A stretch of DNA of 64,000 nt. It comes from JAPPHA01 sp963662815 (lineage in GTDB: Bacteria > Pseudomonadota > Alphaproteobacteria > Rhodobacterales > Rhodobacteraceae). Position 1 is the first letter of the stretch. The number at the start of each line of letters is the position of its first letter. The DNA lies in assembly GCA_963662815.2 (NCBI GenBank), contig CAXXWA010000010.1, forward strand, positions 62,001-126,000. Direction: 5' to 3'. The notes under the pieces were generated by a model. That model made no database searches. It was not told where the DNA came from and saw only the letters and a list, made by a program, of their open reading frames with translations. The position numbers were made by a program, and so were the translations under genes. Shown one piece after another: positions 9,355 to 18,187 of the stretch.

Positions 9355-9531
9355 CTAGTTCGCGTCATCGGCATGGTTCCTGAGGACGAACCTGCAATCG
9401 CAATACGGGCACTCGATCCAACCCTGCTCCTCCGGAATCCTGAGCCAAACCCGTGGGTGCCCTCCAGCTCCGCCGTCGCAGGCGACTCTCGGCTCCGCCA
9501 CCTCCCTGATCTCCGGCGCATCAATGGTCAT
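9355..9531 (-). CDS. Small zinc-finger (zf-CHCC, NDUFS6-like) protein
   Basis: A 58-residue protein. Its signature is Cys-x6-Gly-His-Pro-Arg-Val (CDGGAGGHPRVWLRI) followed by 'CPYCDCRFVL', which is the zf-CHCC pattern found in the mitochondrial complex I accessory subunit NDUFS6 and in short alphaproteobacterial proteins. It probably binds one zinc and may be a complex I assembly or accessory factor; this is inferred from the mitochondrial family. A perfect AGGAGG lies six bases before the ATG. A well-formed promoter is visible about 155 bases upstream. Confidence 0.85.
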   Translation of the reverse strand: MTIDAPEIREVAEPRVACDGGAGGHPRVWLRIPEEQGWIECPYCDCRFVLRNHADDAN

Positions 9532-9944
9532 GCATCCTCCTCCGCGCGTCTTCCGGAAGGGCTGTCCGGGTGCAGCGGCAGATGTGCCCCCTTCCCACGG
9601 TCCCGCCCGTCTCCCCGCTCCGGCGCCGCATTTCTTCGCCACGTTCGAAATCCCGTCTCTGCCGCCGGACTCCGTCTGCAGGTTCCGTCATCATAGTTTA
9701 TCCGGCGCGATTTCCAAACTCCGTCTCGAAATTTCCGTAAACAGTTGACCTGCATGAAGTGCGAGAGCCCATTCTTCGGCGGCGGCGCCGGCGCCTCTGG
9801 CTTTGAAGCACGCATCGCGCTCGTCAGTTTGGATCGCATGCCGTTCACCGCGCGAACCCCGGCAGGAGTGCGCGCTTGTCGGGAAAGGTTCGCGTCTCGA
9901 GGGCAGGCGCGGCATCAGCCCGGTCGCTGCTGCGACCGCCGTGG
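9532..9944. other. Intergenic region with one promoter, 413 bases
   Basis: The part near 9680-9745 is AT-richer than its surroundings and holds the minus-strand promoter listed separately. The remaining frames on both strands look spurious. A 60-75 residue minus-strand frame at about 9690-9915 has no motif and I do not call it. Confidence 0.45.
9687..9714 (-). promoter_or_regulatory. Putative sigma-70-type promoter for the zinc-finger gene
   Basis: Read on the minus strand, TTGGAA (-35) and TATGAT (-10) are separated by 16 bases. The -10 matches the consensus at five of six positions. Transcription would enter the zinc-finger gene and perhaps continue into polA, with a leader of roughly 150 bases. 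Confidence 0.45.
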
Positions 9945-10337
9945 TCAGGCGCCCGCAGGTGGTTGCCCAACGACGGCGCCGAGCCGCCGTCCGGCAAGGA
10001 GGTGCGCATGCATGTGCGGCACTTCCTGCACGCCGTCGCTGCCGGTATTGAAGATCAGCCGATATCCGTTGCCGCCCGAACCCGGTTCGAGACCGAGTTT
10101 CTCGGAAACCATCCGGATCGCCTGGAAGAAACCGGCGATCTCCGCATCCGGCGCACTCGCGATGAAGTGATCGTAGCAGACATAGGGCCCCTTCGGTATG
10201 ATCAGGACGTGTACGGGCGCCCTCGGAGCAATGTCCTCGAACGCGAGCGCGTGCCCGGTCTCGAGAACGGTCCGGTTGGGGATTTCCCCTTTGAGGATCT
10301 TCGCGAAAACGTTCGAGTCGTCGTAGGTGTATGACAT
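9945..10337 (-). CDS. HIT-family nucleotide-binding protein (HinT-like)
   Basis: Histidine-triad hydrolase or transferase of 130 residues that acts on nucleotide phosphoramidates or AMP conjugates. The triad is 'VPHMHAHLLAG' near the C terminus. The N-terminal family segments 'FAKILKGEIP', 'AFEDIAPRAPVHVLIIPK' and 'GYRLIFNTG' are clear. Three ATGs in a row begin at 10343; the third (MSYTYDD, 10337) has the best spacing to the GGAG upstream. It lies downstream of the PfkB kinase on the same strand, a pairing that suggests purine nucleoside metabolism. Confidence 0.92.
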   Translation of the reverse strand: MSYTYDDSNVFAKILKGEIPNRTVLETGHALAFEDIAPRAPVHVLIIPKGPYVCYDHFIASAPDAEIAGFFQAIRMVSEKLGLEPGSGGNGYRLIFNTGSDGVQEVPHMHAHLLAGRRLGAVVGQPPAGA

Positions 10338-10461
10338 CATCATTTCTCCAGAATTGCCGGTGAACGAATTCGGGCCGCTACCGAGACCGGGTGCGGCAGC
10401 ATGAGCGGTTCCGGGACCAGCCATCGGCTGCCTCGGACGATCACCCTCCGTCCGAACGCCA

Positions 10462-11457
10462 TCAGAGCAGTCCCTCGCGCGCAAAGAGAGTTCGCAGGTC
10501 GGCTTCGGGCCGCGCGCCGATGTGGCTGATGGCCTCGCCCGCCGCGAGGCAGCCCATATGCGCCGCGATCTTGAGATCCCGTCCCGTCGTCAGCGCGAAG
10601 AGGAACCCGGCCGCGAAGAGATCGCCGGCGCCGGTCACATCCTTCACCGTGAACGGGCTGGCGGGGACGCGGACGTCGCACGCAGGCGCGACGACGACCG
10701 CACCGCGCGACCCGCGGGTGCAAGCAATGATTCCGACCTCGCGGACCGCCGCCGCGATCGCCGGCTCCAACTTGTCCGTCTGGTAGAGCGACATGAGCTC
10801 GTGTTCGTTGCAGAACAGGAGGTCCACGTGATCCCTGATCATCGACCGGAATGCATCCCGGTGCCGCTCGACGCAAAACGGATCCGAGAGAGTAAGCGAA
10901 ACTCGTCCGCCCGCGCCCCGGCAGGCGTTGATCGCCTTCGCAAAGGCAGCCTGGCTGTCGGGTCCGTCGAAACGGTAGCCTTCAAGATAGATCCATTCGG
11001 TCCGCGCCATGCACGCTTCGTCTATGTCGTCCGGGCCAAGGAATTCGGACGCGCCGAGATGGGTGTTCATCGAGCGCTCGCCGTCCGGCGTGACCAGCAC
11101 CATGCACCGGCCGGTCTCCAACCCGTCGCGACCAGGCGCCCTCGGAGTCTCGTAGTCCGCGCCGAGCGACTTCATGTCTTCGGCGAAGACGTTGCCGAGC
11201 TTGTCGTCGCAAACCTTGCCGACATACGCGGTCCGGCCGCCAAGGCCCGCGATGCCCGCGACCGTGTTCGCCGCGGAACCGCCCGAGACCTCGGCCGCGG
11301 TTCCCATTGCCGCGTAGAGCTGCGACGCGCGCGACGCGTCGATGAGCTGCATGATCCCTTTTCGGACGCCGTACTCCTCAAGCAAGCGGTCCTCGCAGTA
11401 CGAGAGCACGTCCACCATCGCATTGCCAATTCCGACGACCTGATACGGCCGCGTCAA
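10462..11457 (-). CDS. PfkB-family carbohydrate/adenosine kinase
   Basis: Kinase of 331 residues. It has the PfkB signatures 'GGSAANT' (residues 59-65, substrate-binding loop) and 'DVTGAGDLFAAGFLFAL' (anion hole and catalytic Asp) in the C-terminal third. The pattern 'GIGNAMVDVL' at the start and the overall length fit the alphaproteobacterial adenosine kinase subgroup. I infer phosphorylation of adenosine or a related nucleoside; a sugar substrate is possible. The TTG at 11457 is chosen because it overlaps the nth stop (TTGA) and has AGGAG about eight bases upstream inside nth. The frame stays open far upstream, antisense to nothing real and out of frame with nth. Confidence 0.85.
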   Translation of the reverse strand: MTRPYQVVGIGNAMVDVLSYCEDRLLEEYGVRKGIMQLIDASRASQLYAAMGTAAEVSGGSAANTVAGIAGLGGRTAYVGKVCDDKLGNVFAEDMKSLGADYETPRAPGRDGLETGRCMVLVTPDGERSMNTHLGASEFLGPDDIDEACMARTEWIYLEGYRFDGPDSQAAFAKAINACRGAGGRVSLTLSDPFCVERHRDAFRSMIRDHVDLLFCNEHELMSLYQTDKLEPAIAAAVREVGIIACTRGSRGAVVVAPACDVRVPASPFTVKDVTGAGDLFAAGFLFALTTGRDLKIAAHMGCLAAGEAISHIGARPEADLRTLFAREGLL

Positions 11458-12098
11458 ACCGTCTTCTCCTCGAATTGGCAAAGGTCTTCGATCACGCAAT
11501 TTCCGCAGTCGGGTCTCCGTGCCTTGCAGACGTATCGTCCGTGCAGGATCATCCAGTGGTGCGCATGCTGCTGAAACTCCGCTGGCACGTGGTCCTCGAT
11601 TGCGCGTTCGACGGCAAGGACATCCTTGCCGACGGCGACGCCGCTTCTGTTTCCGAAGCGGAAGATGTGCGTGTCGACCGCCTGCGCCGCCTGCCCGAAA
11701 CACATGTTCAGCACGACATTGGCGGTTTTCCGGCCGACCCCCGGCAAGGCTTCCAGCGCCGCCCGCGACGACGGAACCTCGCCGCCGTACTCTTCGAGAA
11801 GAATCCTGCTGAGGCGAATGATGTTCTTCGCCTTCTGCCGGAAAAGTCCAATGGTGCGGACATGCGCGATGAGGCCGTCCTCGCCGAGTTCCAGCATCTT
11901 CCGGGGCGTGTCCACGTCCCGGAACAGGTCCCGCGTCGCCCGGTTCACGCCAGCGTCCGTCGCCTGAGCGGAAAGGACCACGGCGACCAGAAGCGTATAG
12001 GCGTTGACATGTTCGAGCTCGCCCTTCGGTTCCGGACTCTCGCCGCGAAACCGGCTGAAGATGCCGTGAATGAGGTGATATCCGAGTTGACGCGTCAT
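11454..12098 (-). CDS. nth: Endonuclease III (DNA glycosylase/AP lyase)
   Basis: Base-excision repair enzyme of 214 residues that removes oxidised pyrimidines. It has the helix-hairpin-helix 'LPGVGRKTANVV' with the catalytic Lys, and the catalytic Asp in 'VDTHIFRFGNR'. The [4Fe-4S] cluster loop at the C terminus has the normal spacing (C-x6-C-x2-C-x5-C: CKARRPDCGNCVIEDLC). The ATG at 12098 (MTRQLGYH) begins the conserved part. It is coupled to the PfkB kinase through a TTGA overlap and lies divergent from the MGMT fusion 125 bases away. Confidence 0.96.
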   Translation of the reverse strand: MTRQLGYHLIHGIFSRFRGESPEPKGELEHVNAYTLLVAVVLSAQATDAGVNRATRDLFRDVDTPRKMLELGEDGLIAHVRTIGLFRQKAKNIIRLSRILLEEYGGEVPSSRAALEALPGVGRKTANVVLNMCFGQAAQAVDTHIFRFGNRSGVAVGKDVLAVERAIEDHVPAEFQQHAHHWMILHGRYVCKARRPDCGNCVIEDLCQFEEKTV

Positions 12099-12223
12099 GG
12101 GCGGCTGTTTGGCACGCGGACCGTCCGTTTCCAAGTCCGAAGTCCCGGCTGAACGGATTGCGCAGGATTCGGGTGGCCCGGCCAAGTCTCCCCGTGCATG
12201 TTCGGCAGAAACGGAGCGAAAGC

Positions 12224-13069
12224 ATGAAGCAAGACCCCTATCACTACAGGTTGATTGCCCGGGCCATCGACCATATCGGAGAAACCGCGACCGACCAGCC
12301 GGGCCTTGCCGAGGTTGCCGAGGCCGTCGGCCTGTCGCCCGCGCATTTTCAGCGTGTTTTCAGCACCTGGGCCGGCGTCAGTCCGAAGCGGTTTCAGCAG
12401 TTCGTCACCCTTCGCCGCGCCAGGGACCTTCTCGCCTGCCGACATACGGTCCTCGAAACCGCCCTTGCGACGGGACTGTCCGGAACCGGCCGTCTCCACG
12501 ACCTGTTCCTGACTTGGGAAGCCATGAGTCCCGGCGAGTATGCGCGCAAGGGAGGCGGCCTCCAGATTCGCCATGGCTGGTATGATTCGCCATTCGGCGC
12601 CATGCTCGTCATGGGAACCGGCCGCGGAATCTGCGGCCTCGGGTTCGCGGCGGAATGCGGCCGCGACGCCGTCATGGCGGATCTGATGAAAAGATGGCCC
12701 GAAGCCGATTTCGTCGAGGACAGGGAGAAGCTCAGGGAACCGGTCTCGCGCATGCTGAAGTCAACCGGCGGCGTCCGGCTCCAGCTGATCGGGGCGCCGT
12801 TCCAGATCAAGGTCTGGGAGGCGCTCCTCCGGATTCCGTCCGGCCGCGTCACCACCTATTCGGACATTGCGCGCCACATCGGACAACCGCGCGCCGTCCG
12901 CGCGGTCGGGAATGCTGTCGGCAGGAACCCGGTCAGCTGGCTCATTCCCTGCCATCGAGTGCTGCGGCAATCCGGCCACCTTGGCGGCTACCACTGGGGT
13001 TTGCCGGTAAAGCAGGCCATGCTCGCCCGGGAGGCCGTGCGTTCCGAATCGGACGGCATCTCGCCGTAG
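12224..13069 (+). CDS. AraC-type HTH fused to O6-methylguanine-DNA methyltransferase (Ada-like, lacks the zinc domain)
   Basis: Fusion protein of 281 residues. Residues about 20-105 are an AraC-type helix-turn-helix pair ('LAEVAEAVGLSPAHFQRVFSTW', 'FVTLRRARDLL'). The C-terminal half is the suicidal methyltransferase, with the acceptor Cys243 in 'IPCHRVL' and the helix 'TYSDIARHIGQPRAVRAVGNA'. The N-terminal Cys4 zinc domain by which E. coli Ada senses methylphosphotriesters is missing, so methylation-triggered activation of the classic kind is unlikely. Such two-domain versions are common. The GGAGCGAAAG site precedes the ATG at 12224. Confidence 0.93.
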   Translation: MKQDPYHYRLIARAIDHIGETATDQPGLAEVAEAVGLSPAHFQRVFSTWAGVSPKRFQQFVTLRRARDLLACRHTVLETALATGLSGTGRLHDLFLTWEAMSPGEYARKGGGLQIRHGWYDSPFGAMLVMGTGRGICGLGFAAECGRDAVMADLMKRWPEADFVEDREKLREPVSRMLKSTGGVRLQLIGAPFQIKVWEALLRIPSGRVTTYSDIARHIGQPRAVRAVGNAVGRNPVSWLIPCHRVLRQSGHLGGYHWGLPVKQAMLAREAVRSESDGISP

Positions 13070-13152
13070 TCGGGACAATGCGTCCCTGGTCGGAAACGGA
13101 GTTGCAATTCCGGTCGACTCAATGGAGTAAACGCAAAAGACGGAGGCTTGAA

Positions 13153-13809
13153 ATGCGCGCGTTCGTGAAGTACGGAGTCCTGCTGCTTCTCGCGACGTAC
13201 GCGCTGTCGGCCTGCATGTCTAACCGTGGATCGAACGAAAACACGGTTCGGGGCGCCGCGACGGGCGCGGGCGCGGGCGCGATTGCCGGAATTCTCCTCG
13301 GAGATTCGACTGAAGACGTCCTTCGGGGTGCGGTCGCCGGGGCGGTCGTCGGGGGCGCAATCGGATACAGCCTTGATCGACAGGAAGAAGAGCTTCGCCG
13401 TGCCCTCAAGAACGACGATGTCGTGATCCGGAACACCGGTTCGGAACTGATCGTGACCCTTCCCGAGTCGATCACCTTCGAGACCGACAGCACCTACGTC
13501 CGGCAGGACCTCCACCGCGATCTCGGCGCGCTCGCGGACAACCTGCAGAGGTATCCGCAGTCGGACGTCGAAGTCGTCGGCCATACCGACGACGTCGGAA
13601 GCAGCGAATACAATCAGGATCTGTCCGTCCGCCGCGCGCTGTCCGTATCTGACGTGCTGATCGAAAACGGCGTGCCGTCGGGCCGCATCATCGCTTCGGG
13701 CCGCGGCGAATCCATGCCTGCCGCCTCGAATTTCACGGAAGCGGGCCGCGCGCTGAACCGGCGCGTGGAGATCGTCATTCGCCCGGAACCGGGCGCGGTC
13801 CAAAGCTGA
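13153..13809 (+). CDS. OmpA-family outer-membrane lipoprotein with glycine-zipper domain
   Basis: Lipoprotein of 218 residues. The signal peptide ends in the lipobox 'ALSAC' (Cys21). A Gly/Ala-rich double glycine-zipper segment follows (residues about 34-76: 'GAATGAGAGAIAG', 'GAVAGAVVGGAIGY'). The C-terminal OmpA domain contains the peptidoglycan-binding pattern 'VEVVGHTDDVGSSEYNQDLSVRRA'. It probably anchors the outer membrane to peptidoglycan, like E. coli YiaD. CGGAGG precedes the ATG at 13153; the longer upstream frame overlaps the MGMT gene and is spurious. It converges with the F0 operon across 47 bases without an obvious terminator. Confidence 0.92.
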   Translation: MRAFVKYGVLLLLATYALSACMSNRGSNENTVRGAATGAGAGAIAGILLGDSTEDVLRGAVAGAVVGGAIGYSLDRQEEELRRALKNDDVVIRNTGSELIVTLPESITFETDSTYVRQDLHRDLGALADNLQRYPQSDVEVVGHTDDVGSSEYNQDLSVRRALSVSDVLIENGVPSGRIIASGRGESMPAASNFTEAGRALNRRVEIVIRPEPGAVQS

Positions 13810-13856
13810 TGCTGCGGTTGTCCGGGAAACGAACGGCATCGCGCGCCGTCGAAAGG

Positions 13857-14420
13857 TCAGTTTGAGGCGCTGATCCTCCGTCCCGCCTCGTTGATCGCGG
13901 AATCGACGAGCGCATCCGCTTCCGCCGAGGTGATTCGCGCGGAAATGACGTCACCGGCGGCGCGCACCGCAACCGTGATCGCGGCGTCGCGGACCTCCCG
14001 GATCGCCGCAGCCTCGGCCGACGTGATCCTGTCCTCGGCGGCCTTCATCCGCCGTTCGATTGCCGACTTGAGGTCTTCGCGCGCCTGTTCCGCCGCTGTC
14101 CGGGCGTCCTCAGTCGCGCGTTCGATGATCCGTTCGGCCTGGCCATCGACCTCGCGCTGCTTCGCCTCGAAGGACTCCAGAAGTTCCCTTGCTTCGTCCC
14201 GGAGGCGCCTGGCTTCGTCGAGTTCGGACGCGATGCGCTCCGCGCGCCGGTCGAGCATACCCGCAACCTTGCCCGGCACTTTCAGCCAGACCAGCAGGGC
14301 CACGAAAAGCAGGAACGCTATCGACACGACGAAGTCGGTGTTGTTCAGGCTGAAGAACGGCCCGCTGGCGGCGGCAGCCGGCGTCGAGAACATGCAGCCG
14401 ATGAGGACAAGTCGTTTCAT
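13857..14420 (-). CDS. atpF: F0F1 ATP synthase subunit b
   Basis: Peripheral stalk subunit of 187 residues. An N-terminal hydrophobic leader is followed by one membrane anchor (about residues 30-50, 'VVSIAFLLFVALLVWL') and a long charged coiled coil rich in Glu, Arg and Ala. Alphaproteobacteria build the stalk as a b/b' heterodimer, and the b' gene is directly upstream with a 12-base gap. This is the last gene of the F0 operon in the order atpI, atpB, atpE, b', b. The F1 genes are not in the window, which is usual in this class. Confidence 0.93.
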   Translation of the reverse strand: MKRLVLIGCMFSTPAAAASGPFFSLNNTDFVVSIAFLLFVALLVWLKVPGKVAGMLDRRAERIASELDEARRLRDEARELLESFEAKQREVDGQAERIIERATEDARTAAEQAREDLKSAIERRMKAAEDRITSAEAAAIREVRDAAITVAVRAAGDVISARITSAEADALVDSAINEAGRRISASN

Positions 14421-14431
14421 TTCCCGGTGCC

Positions 14432-14962
14432 TCAGGTCTTGATGCGCGCGGCGACCGCCGTCCTGACCGAATCCGGGTCGTGAGCCCCGGGCAGCACGGA
14501 GCGGACAATCTCTCCCGCCACCTCTGTCGCGACCAGTTCGACCGATTTGGCCGCGTTGTCGCGAATCTCCATGATCCTGTCTTCCGACTCCGCGAGCTTT
14601 GCCGCGATGCGCGCATCCGCCTCCGCCGTCGCAGCGTCGAGGTCGGCCTGAATCCCCGCCCTGGTCGAGGCGACGATTTCCCGCGCCCGCGCCCGTGCGT
14701 CCTTCAATGCGCTCTCATACGCTTCCTCCGCCCCGACGGCCTTCTTCCGGTACGTCTCCGCGAGCTCAATGTCGTGCTCGATCGATCTGCTGCGTTCTGC
14801 GAGTATCCCCCGGATACGGGGAACCGCGAGCCGGTTCAGGATGAGGTAGATGACGACAAGCGTGACGACCAGCCAGAAAATCTGGTTCGGAAACGTCGAA
14901 AAATCCAGCTGCGGCATGCCATCGGCATGCTCGACAGCCGCCGCGCCGGTTTCGACCGCCAT
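14432..14962 (-). CDS. F0F1 ATP synthase subunit b'
   Basis: Second stalk subunit, 176 residues. One transmembrane helix near residues 30-50 ('FWLVVTLVVIYLILNRLAVPRI') is followed by a coiled coil ('RSIEHDIELAETYRKKAVGAEEAYESAL'). The 'RLAVPRIRGILAERSR' junction is characteristic of b/b' proteins. GGAGGAGA lies five bases before the ATG at 14962, which makes it a better start than the in-frame one at 15013. Confidence 0.93.
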   Translation of the reverse strand: MAVETGAAAVEHADGMPQLDFSTFPNQIFWLVVTLVVIYLILNRLAVPRIRGILAERSRSIEHDIELAETYRKKAVGAEEAYESALKDARARAREIVASTRAGIQADLDAATAEADARIAAKLAESEDRIMEIRDNAAKSVELVATEVAGEIVRSVLPGAHDPDSVRTAVAARIKT

Positions 14963-15044
14963 GCCGATCTCCTCCGTTTCCCGTCCCGGAAGACCCTGCC
15001 ATCCAGCGGACATTCGCGTCCGCCGGGCAGCAGCGCTCTACCCG

Positions 15045-15287
15045 CTACTGAGCGTACATGAGCAGGAGCGCGACCAGGAAGGAGAAAATTCCCAGCGCTT
15101 CCGCAAACGCGATGCCGATGAACATGGTCGCGGTCTGGCCGCCGGCTGCGGACGGATTCCGCAGCGCGCCGGACAGATAGTTGCCGACGACATGACCCAC
15201 GCCGACGGCTGCGCCGCCCATGCCCGTACAGGCAAGGCCGGCGCCCACGAGGGCGCCCATTTGAACCAGATCACCTTCTACTGCCAT
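15045..15287 (-). CDS. atpE: F0F1 ATP synthase subunit c
   Basis: Proton-carrying rotor subunit of 80 residues, a helical hairpin. Helix 1 is Gly/Ala-rich ('GALVGAGLACTGMGGAAVGVG'), the polar loop is 'ALRNPSA', and helix 2 has the ion-binding carboxylate Glu63 in 'IAFAEALGIFSFLVALLLM'. Nothing in helix 2 points to sodium coupling, so proton translocation is expected. AAGGAG is placed nine bases before the ATG. Confidence 0.97.
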   Translation of the reverse strand: MAVEGDLVQMGALVGAGLACTGMGGAAVGVGHVVGNYLSGALRNPSAAGGQTATMFIGIAFAEALGIFSFLVALLLMYAQ

Positions 15288-15334
15288 CTTGCTTGCTCCT
15301 TCAGTGTTGTAATGGCTGGACTTTCCACCCTGAC

Positions 15335-16084
15335 TCAGTGCTGCGGATGCAGTGCGTCGTTCAGATACACGCAAGTCAGGATCGTGAATACGTAGGCCTG
15401 GATGCAGACAACGAGACTCTCGAGTCCGTAAACGGCCATGATCGCGACGATCGGCGCCACGGCCCCGACTCCAAGGACGCCCGCGAAGCCGGCGAACACC
15501 TTTATGACGGCATGGCCGGCCATCATGTTGCCGGCGAGCCGGATGGAGTGACTCACCGGGCGGACGAAATATGAAATCACCTCGATGATCGCCAGGACCG
15601 GCCGGAGTGGGAGAGGTGCGCTGGAAATCCAGAACAGACCCAGAAACCGCGGCCCGTTCTTGACGAATCCGAGGACCGTGACCGCAATGAAAATCGTCAG
15701 CGCCATCGTGGCCGTGACGGCTATGTGCGACGTGGTCGTGAAGGATGCAGGAAGAAGGCCCAGTACGTTGGCGACGAGGACGAACATGAAGATCGTGAGA
15801 ATGTAGGGAAAGTACCGCAGGCCCTCGCGTCCGGCGATGTCCTCGACCATCTTGTGCACGAATCCGTAGAGGACCTCCGCGATCGACTGCGCCCGGCCCG
15901 GCACAAGGGATCGGCGGCGCGTCGAAAAGACCATCAGGAAAAAGATGGCGACGATCGCCAAACCCATCCACAGGGTCACGTTCGTCGGGGTGAAGACGCC
16001 GATTTCCGGCCCTCCGAACAGCGGCCGGACAAGGAACTGATCCATCGGATGGATGTTGAATCCGCTTTCAGCTTCTGCCGCCAC
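15335..16084 (-). CDS. atpB: F0F1 ATP synthase subunit a
   Basis: Stator channel protein of 249 residues with five to six membrane helices. The essential arginine is in 'SIRLAGNMMAGHAVIKVF'. The 'IHPMDQF' start and the C-terminal 'LESLVVCIQAYVFTILTCVYLNDAL' helix are typical of alphaproteobacterial AtpB. Its first 17 bases overlap the end of atpI, consistent with one transcript. Confidence 0.96.
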   Translation of the reverse strand: MAAEAESGFNIHPMDQFLVRPLFGGPEIGVFTPTNVTLWMGLAIVAIFFLMVFSTRRRSLVPGRAQSIAEVLYGFVHKMVEDIAGREGLRYFPYILTIFMFVLVANVLGLLPASFTTTSHIAVTATMALTIFIAVTVLGFVKNGPRFLGLFWISSAPLPLRPVLAIIEVISYFVRPVSHSIRLAGNMMAGHAVIKVFAGFAGVLGVGAVAPIVAIMAVYGLESLVVCIQAYVFTILTCVYLNDALHPQH

Positions 16085-16430
16085 GTCCGTCTACCTCGCC
16101 TGTCCCGGACGATCCGGGGTTGCCGCCGGATCCGTCCCCGCCCTTCTGGACCTCCCGGGCGGTTCGCATCATGGTGCGAACGCCGGCCGCAAAACCCAAC
16201 AACGTGAACAGAACCAGAAACACCGGAACGGTTCCGAACAGGCTGTCAAGTCCGTAACCAATGCCCAGGCCCATCAGCAGCCCGGTCACCAATTCTATCA
16301 CCATCCGCCAGGCAACCTGAGCCTGGGCTGCACCCTGCTTGTCGGCATTGGGCGGCTCGCGCGCCGCCCTTACCTCGTTCAGCCGTCGTCCGAGCACATC
16401 CAGTCGTTTCCGGTCAGATGCGTCGGGCAT
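16068..16430 (-). CDS. atpI: ATP synthase protein I (AtpI)
   Basis: Small membrane protein of 120 residues thought to help assemble the c-ring. A charged N terminus precedes two helices ('MVIELVTGLLMGLGIGYGLDSL' and 'VPVFLVLFTLLGFAAGVRTMM'). A hydrophilic Gly-rich tail follows. The ATG at 16430 (MPDASDRK) has GAGGG close upstream; a TTG nine codons earlier is the alternative. First gene of the F0 operon. Confidence 0.9.
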   Translation of the reverse strand: MPDASDRKRLDVLGRRLNEVRAAREPPNADKQGAAQAQVAWRMVIELVTGLLMGLGIGYGLDSLFGTVPVFLVLFTLLGFAAGVRTMMRTAREVQKGGDGSGGNPGSSGTGEVDGRGGRS

Positions 16431-16940
16431 GCGGCCCTCATCACCAATTCCTGCCAAGCCGGACAGTTCAGCGGAAACTAGGAATCGCGTGTCGCGGAGT
16501 CAAGGCAAAACTCTCGTGGCTGGAGCATCTTCAACGTATTGACTCGCGGCTATTTTTTGCTTCGACGGAATTGCGCGCAAGCACGGGGGCACGATCCCTC
16601 TGCAGATGCCGGCGACAGTCAGCGCCGGACGGCGCACCGTCCCTGCGGGCGCCGCAATCCCCTTCTCCGATCCCCGCCGGACGAGAGCTTGCGACGGCGA
16701 CAGCAACCCGCCCGGGCAGGCCCGAGGTCTCGCCGGGAACAGCCCGCCAACCAATTCGCCGCCTGGTGACTTCGCGGGCAGGAATGCGCATGTCCGATCC
16801 CGGCCAGTCCGGATCGCGGCGGGCGCCGGACGCCTGCGGGGATTCCGTCCGGACCGCCGTCGCGGCACCGCCCGGACGGGTTTCGCCAGTTCCCGATTTC
16901 CCGGTTGACCGGCGCCGCGACGATTCTTCCCGCGCGCCAG
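16431..16940. other. Intergenic region, about 510 bases
   Basis: Must hold the promoter of the F0 operon near 16440-16560, where the composition is less GC-rich around 'gtattgactcgcggctattttttgc'. The rest consists of high-GC frames (Arg/Pro/Gly-rich) without motifs on both strands. No RNA gene recognised. Confidence 0.4.
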
Positions 16941-17834
16941 TCAGGTCCGCCCTTCGGTCCGCAACAACATCAACAGGGCGACCACCGTCGCGCAGACGCC
17001 CGCGAGAACCTTCGGGGCGGGAATGTCGCCGCCCAGGGAAACCTCCCAGACGGCCACCCAGAACGGAGTCAGGTACGTGTAGGCCATCACCTTCGCGGAC
17101 GGAAGGCGAAGCGATGCGTACTGAAGGAGGACGAAGGTCATCGCGCTCGCACACACGGCCAGGTAGACAAGTCCCGCCCAGAAGACCGGCGGCAGGGCAG
17201 TCCAGTTGACGCTTCGAAGCTCGGCGCTGCTTACGGAAAGCAGCAAGAGCAGCGCGCCGACGATCATCCCGAACGTGAACACGATCGTCGGTTCGCCGCG
17301 GTTCAACCTGACCGACACGGGTGCGTAGGCCGCGTGCGCGAGGCAGCCAACCAGAAAGATGGCCTCGCCGCGTCCGATTTCGAACCGCAGCATCGCGTCG
17401 ATGTCGGCGCGAAAGATCACCCAGAGCGCCCCGCAGGCGCCGACCGCCAGCGCCACGGTCATCCATGGGGTCAGGCGCTGCCGGAGCAGAACATATGCGA
17501 CCGCGGCGGACATGATCGGCGTCAGGGTAAAGACGGCGGACGTCGAGACCGCCGACGCCGTCTTGAGCCCCTCGAACATCAGCACGAAGTAGGTTGCGAA
17601 CAGGAAGCCGAGGACGGCGTATCGCCAGGCACCGCGGAAATATTCGCGCCTGAACCCCGGACCTGCGGCGGCCAATGCGCCGACGACAATTCCCGAGAGA
17701 AGAAACCGCACCGTCATCAGCGCTGTCGGTTCGAGAAGATTTGCGATGCGCGCACCAAAGCTGAACGAGCCCGCGACCAGAAAGGAGAACGCAAGCATGC
17801 AAAGATGGCCACGGGTCGCGGAAGACGAGAGCAT
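16941..17834 (-). CDS. EamA/DMT-superfamily permease
   Basis: Inner-membrane transporter with about ten helices arranged as two EamA repeats; 297 residues from the ATG at 17834 (MLSSSATRGH). Repeat landmarks are 'EPTALMTVRFLLSG', 'SAVFTLTPIMSAAVAYVLL' and, in the second half, 'MAYTYLTPFWVAVWEVSLGGDIPAPKVLAGV'. DMT proteins move metabolites such as amino acids, purines or sugar phosphates; the substrate is not evident. A second ATG 12 codons later is possible. Stands alone on the minus strand, divergent from ffh. Confidence 0.88.
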   Translation of the reverse strand: MLSSSATRGHLCMLAFSFLVAGSFSFGARIANLLEPTALMTVRFLLSGIVVGALAAAGPGFRREYFRGAWRYAVLGFLFATYFVLMFEGLKTASAVSTSAVFTLTPIMSAAVAYVLLRQRLTPWMTVALAVGACGALWVIFRADIDAMLRFEIGRGEAIFLVGCLAHAAYAPVSVRLNRGEPTIVFTFGMIVGALLLLLSVSSAELRSVNWTALPPVFWAGLVYLAVCASAMTFVLLQYASLRLPSAKVMAYTYLTPFWVAVWEVSLGGDIPAPKVLAGVCATVVALLMLLRTEGRT

Positions 17835-18187
17835 TCGCGAACATTCGCCGCTTGCGGGCGACAAGGCAACAGCGGGGCAGCCTCGGGCGCGCATTCGCGC
17901 GCCCGGTTCCGAAGGAAGCGCCTCGAAGCATGCCGTTTTCCTGCTCCTGAACTGCGTTGCAAGCATGGTCACGGAGATCCATTCGCGTTTTCCGGAGCAG
18001 TTGACGACTGCTGCGTCAGCCGCTATCTGCTTGCACGATTCAGGAAGTTCATGGGGCTTCCGGTCCCTTGGTTTGCCCGGGGATCGCCATCCGCCAGCGA
18101 GTTTCGCCCGCGGATGCGCGTCGGGTTTCGAGAATCGCGGCGCGGTTCGGCAGCAGGCGGTCGCGACGGTCGCGCAGGGAGGGTCTC
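17835..18187. other. Divergent intergenic region between the EamA permease and ffh, 353 bases
   Basis: The permease frame continues open through part of it, without homology-like sequence. Promoters for both genes are expected here but I cannot point to convincing boxes. A GGGAGG ribosome site for ffh lies at its right edge. Confidence 0.4.

Noticed and set aside
12224..13069. A truncated Ada protein as a broken gene
   Set aside because: The HTH-MGMT two-domain form without the zinc domain is a common intact architecture with a good start and ribosome site.
16531..17982. A 483-codon minus-strand reading frame
   Set aside because: It overlaps the EamA permease in another frame and its product is Arg/Gly/Pro-rich without motifs. 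It is a high-GC shadow.
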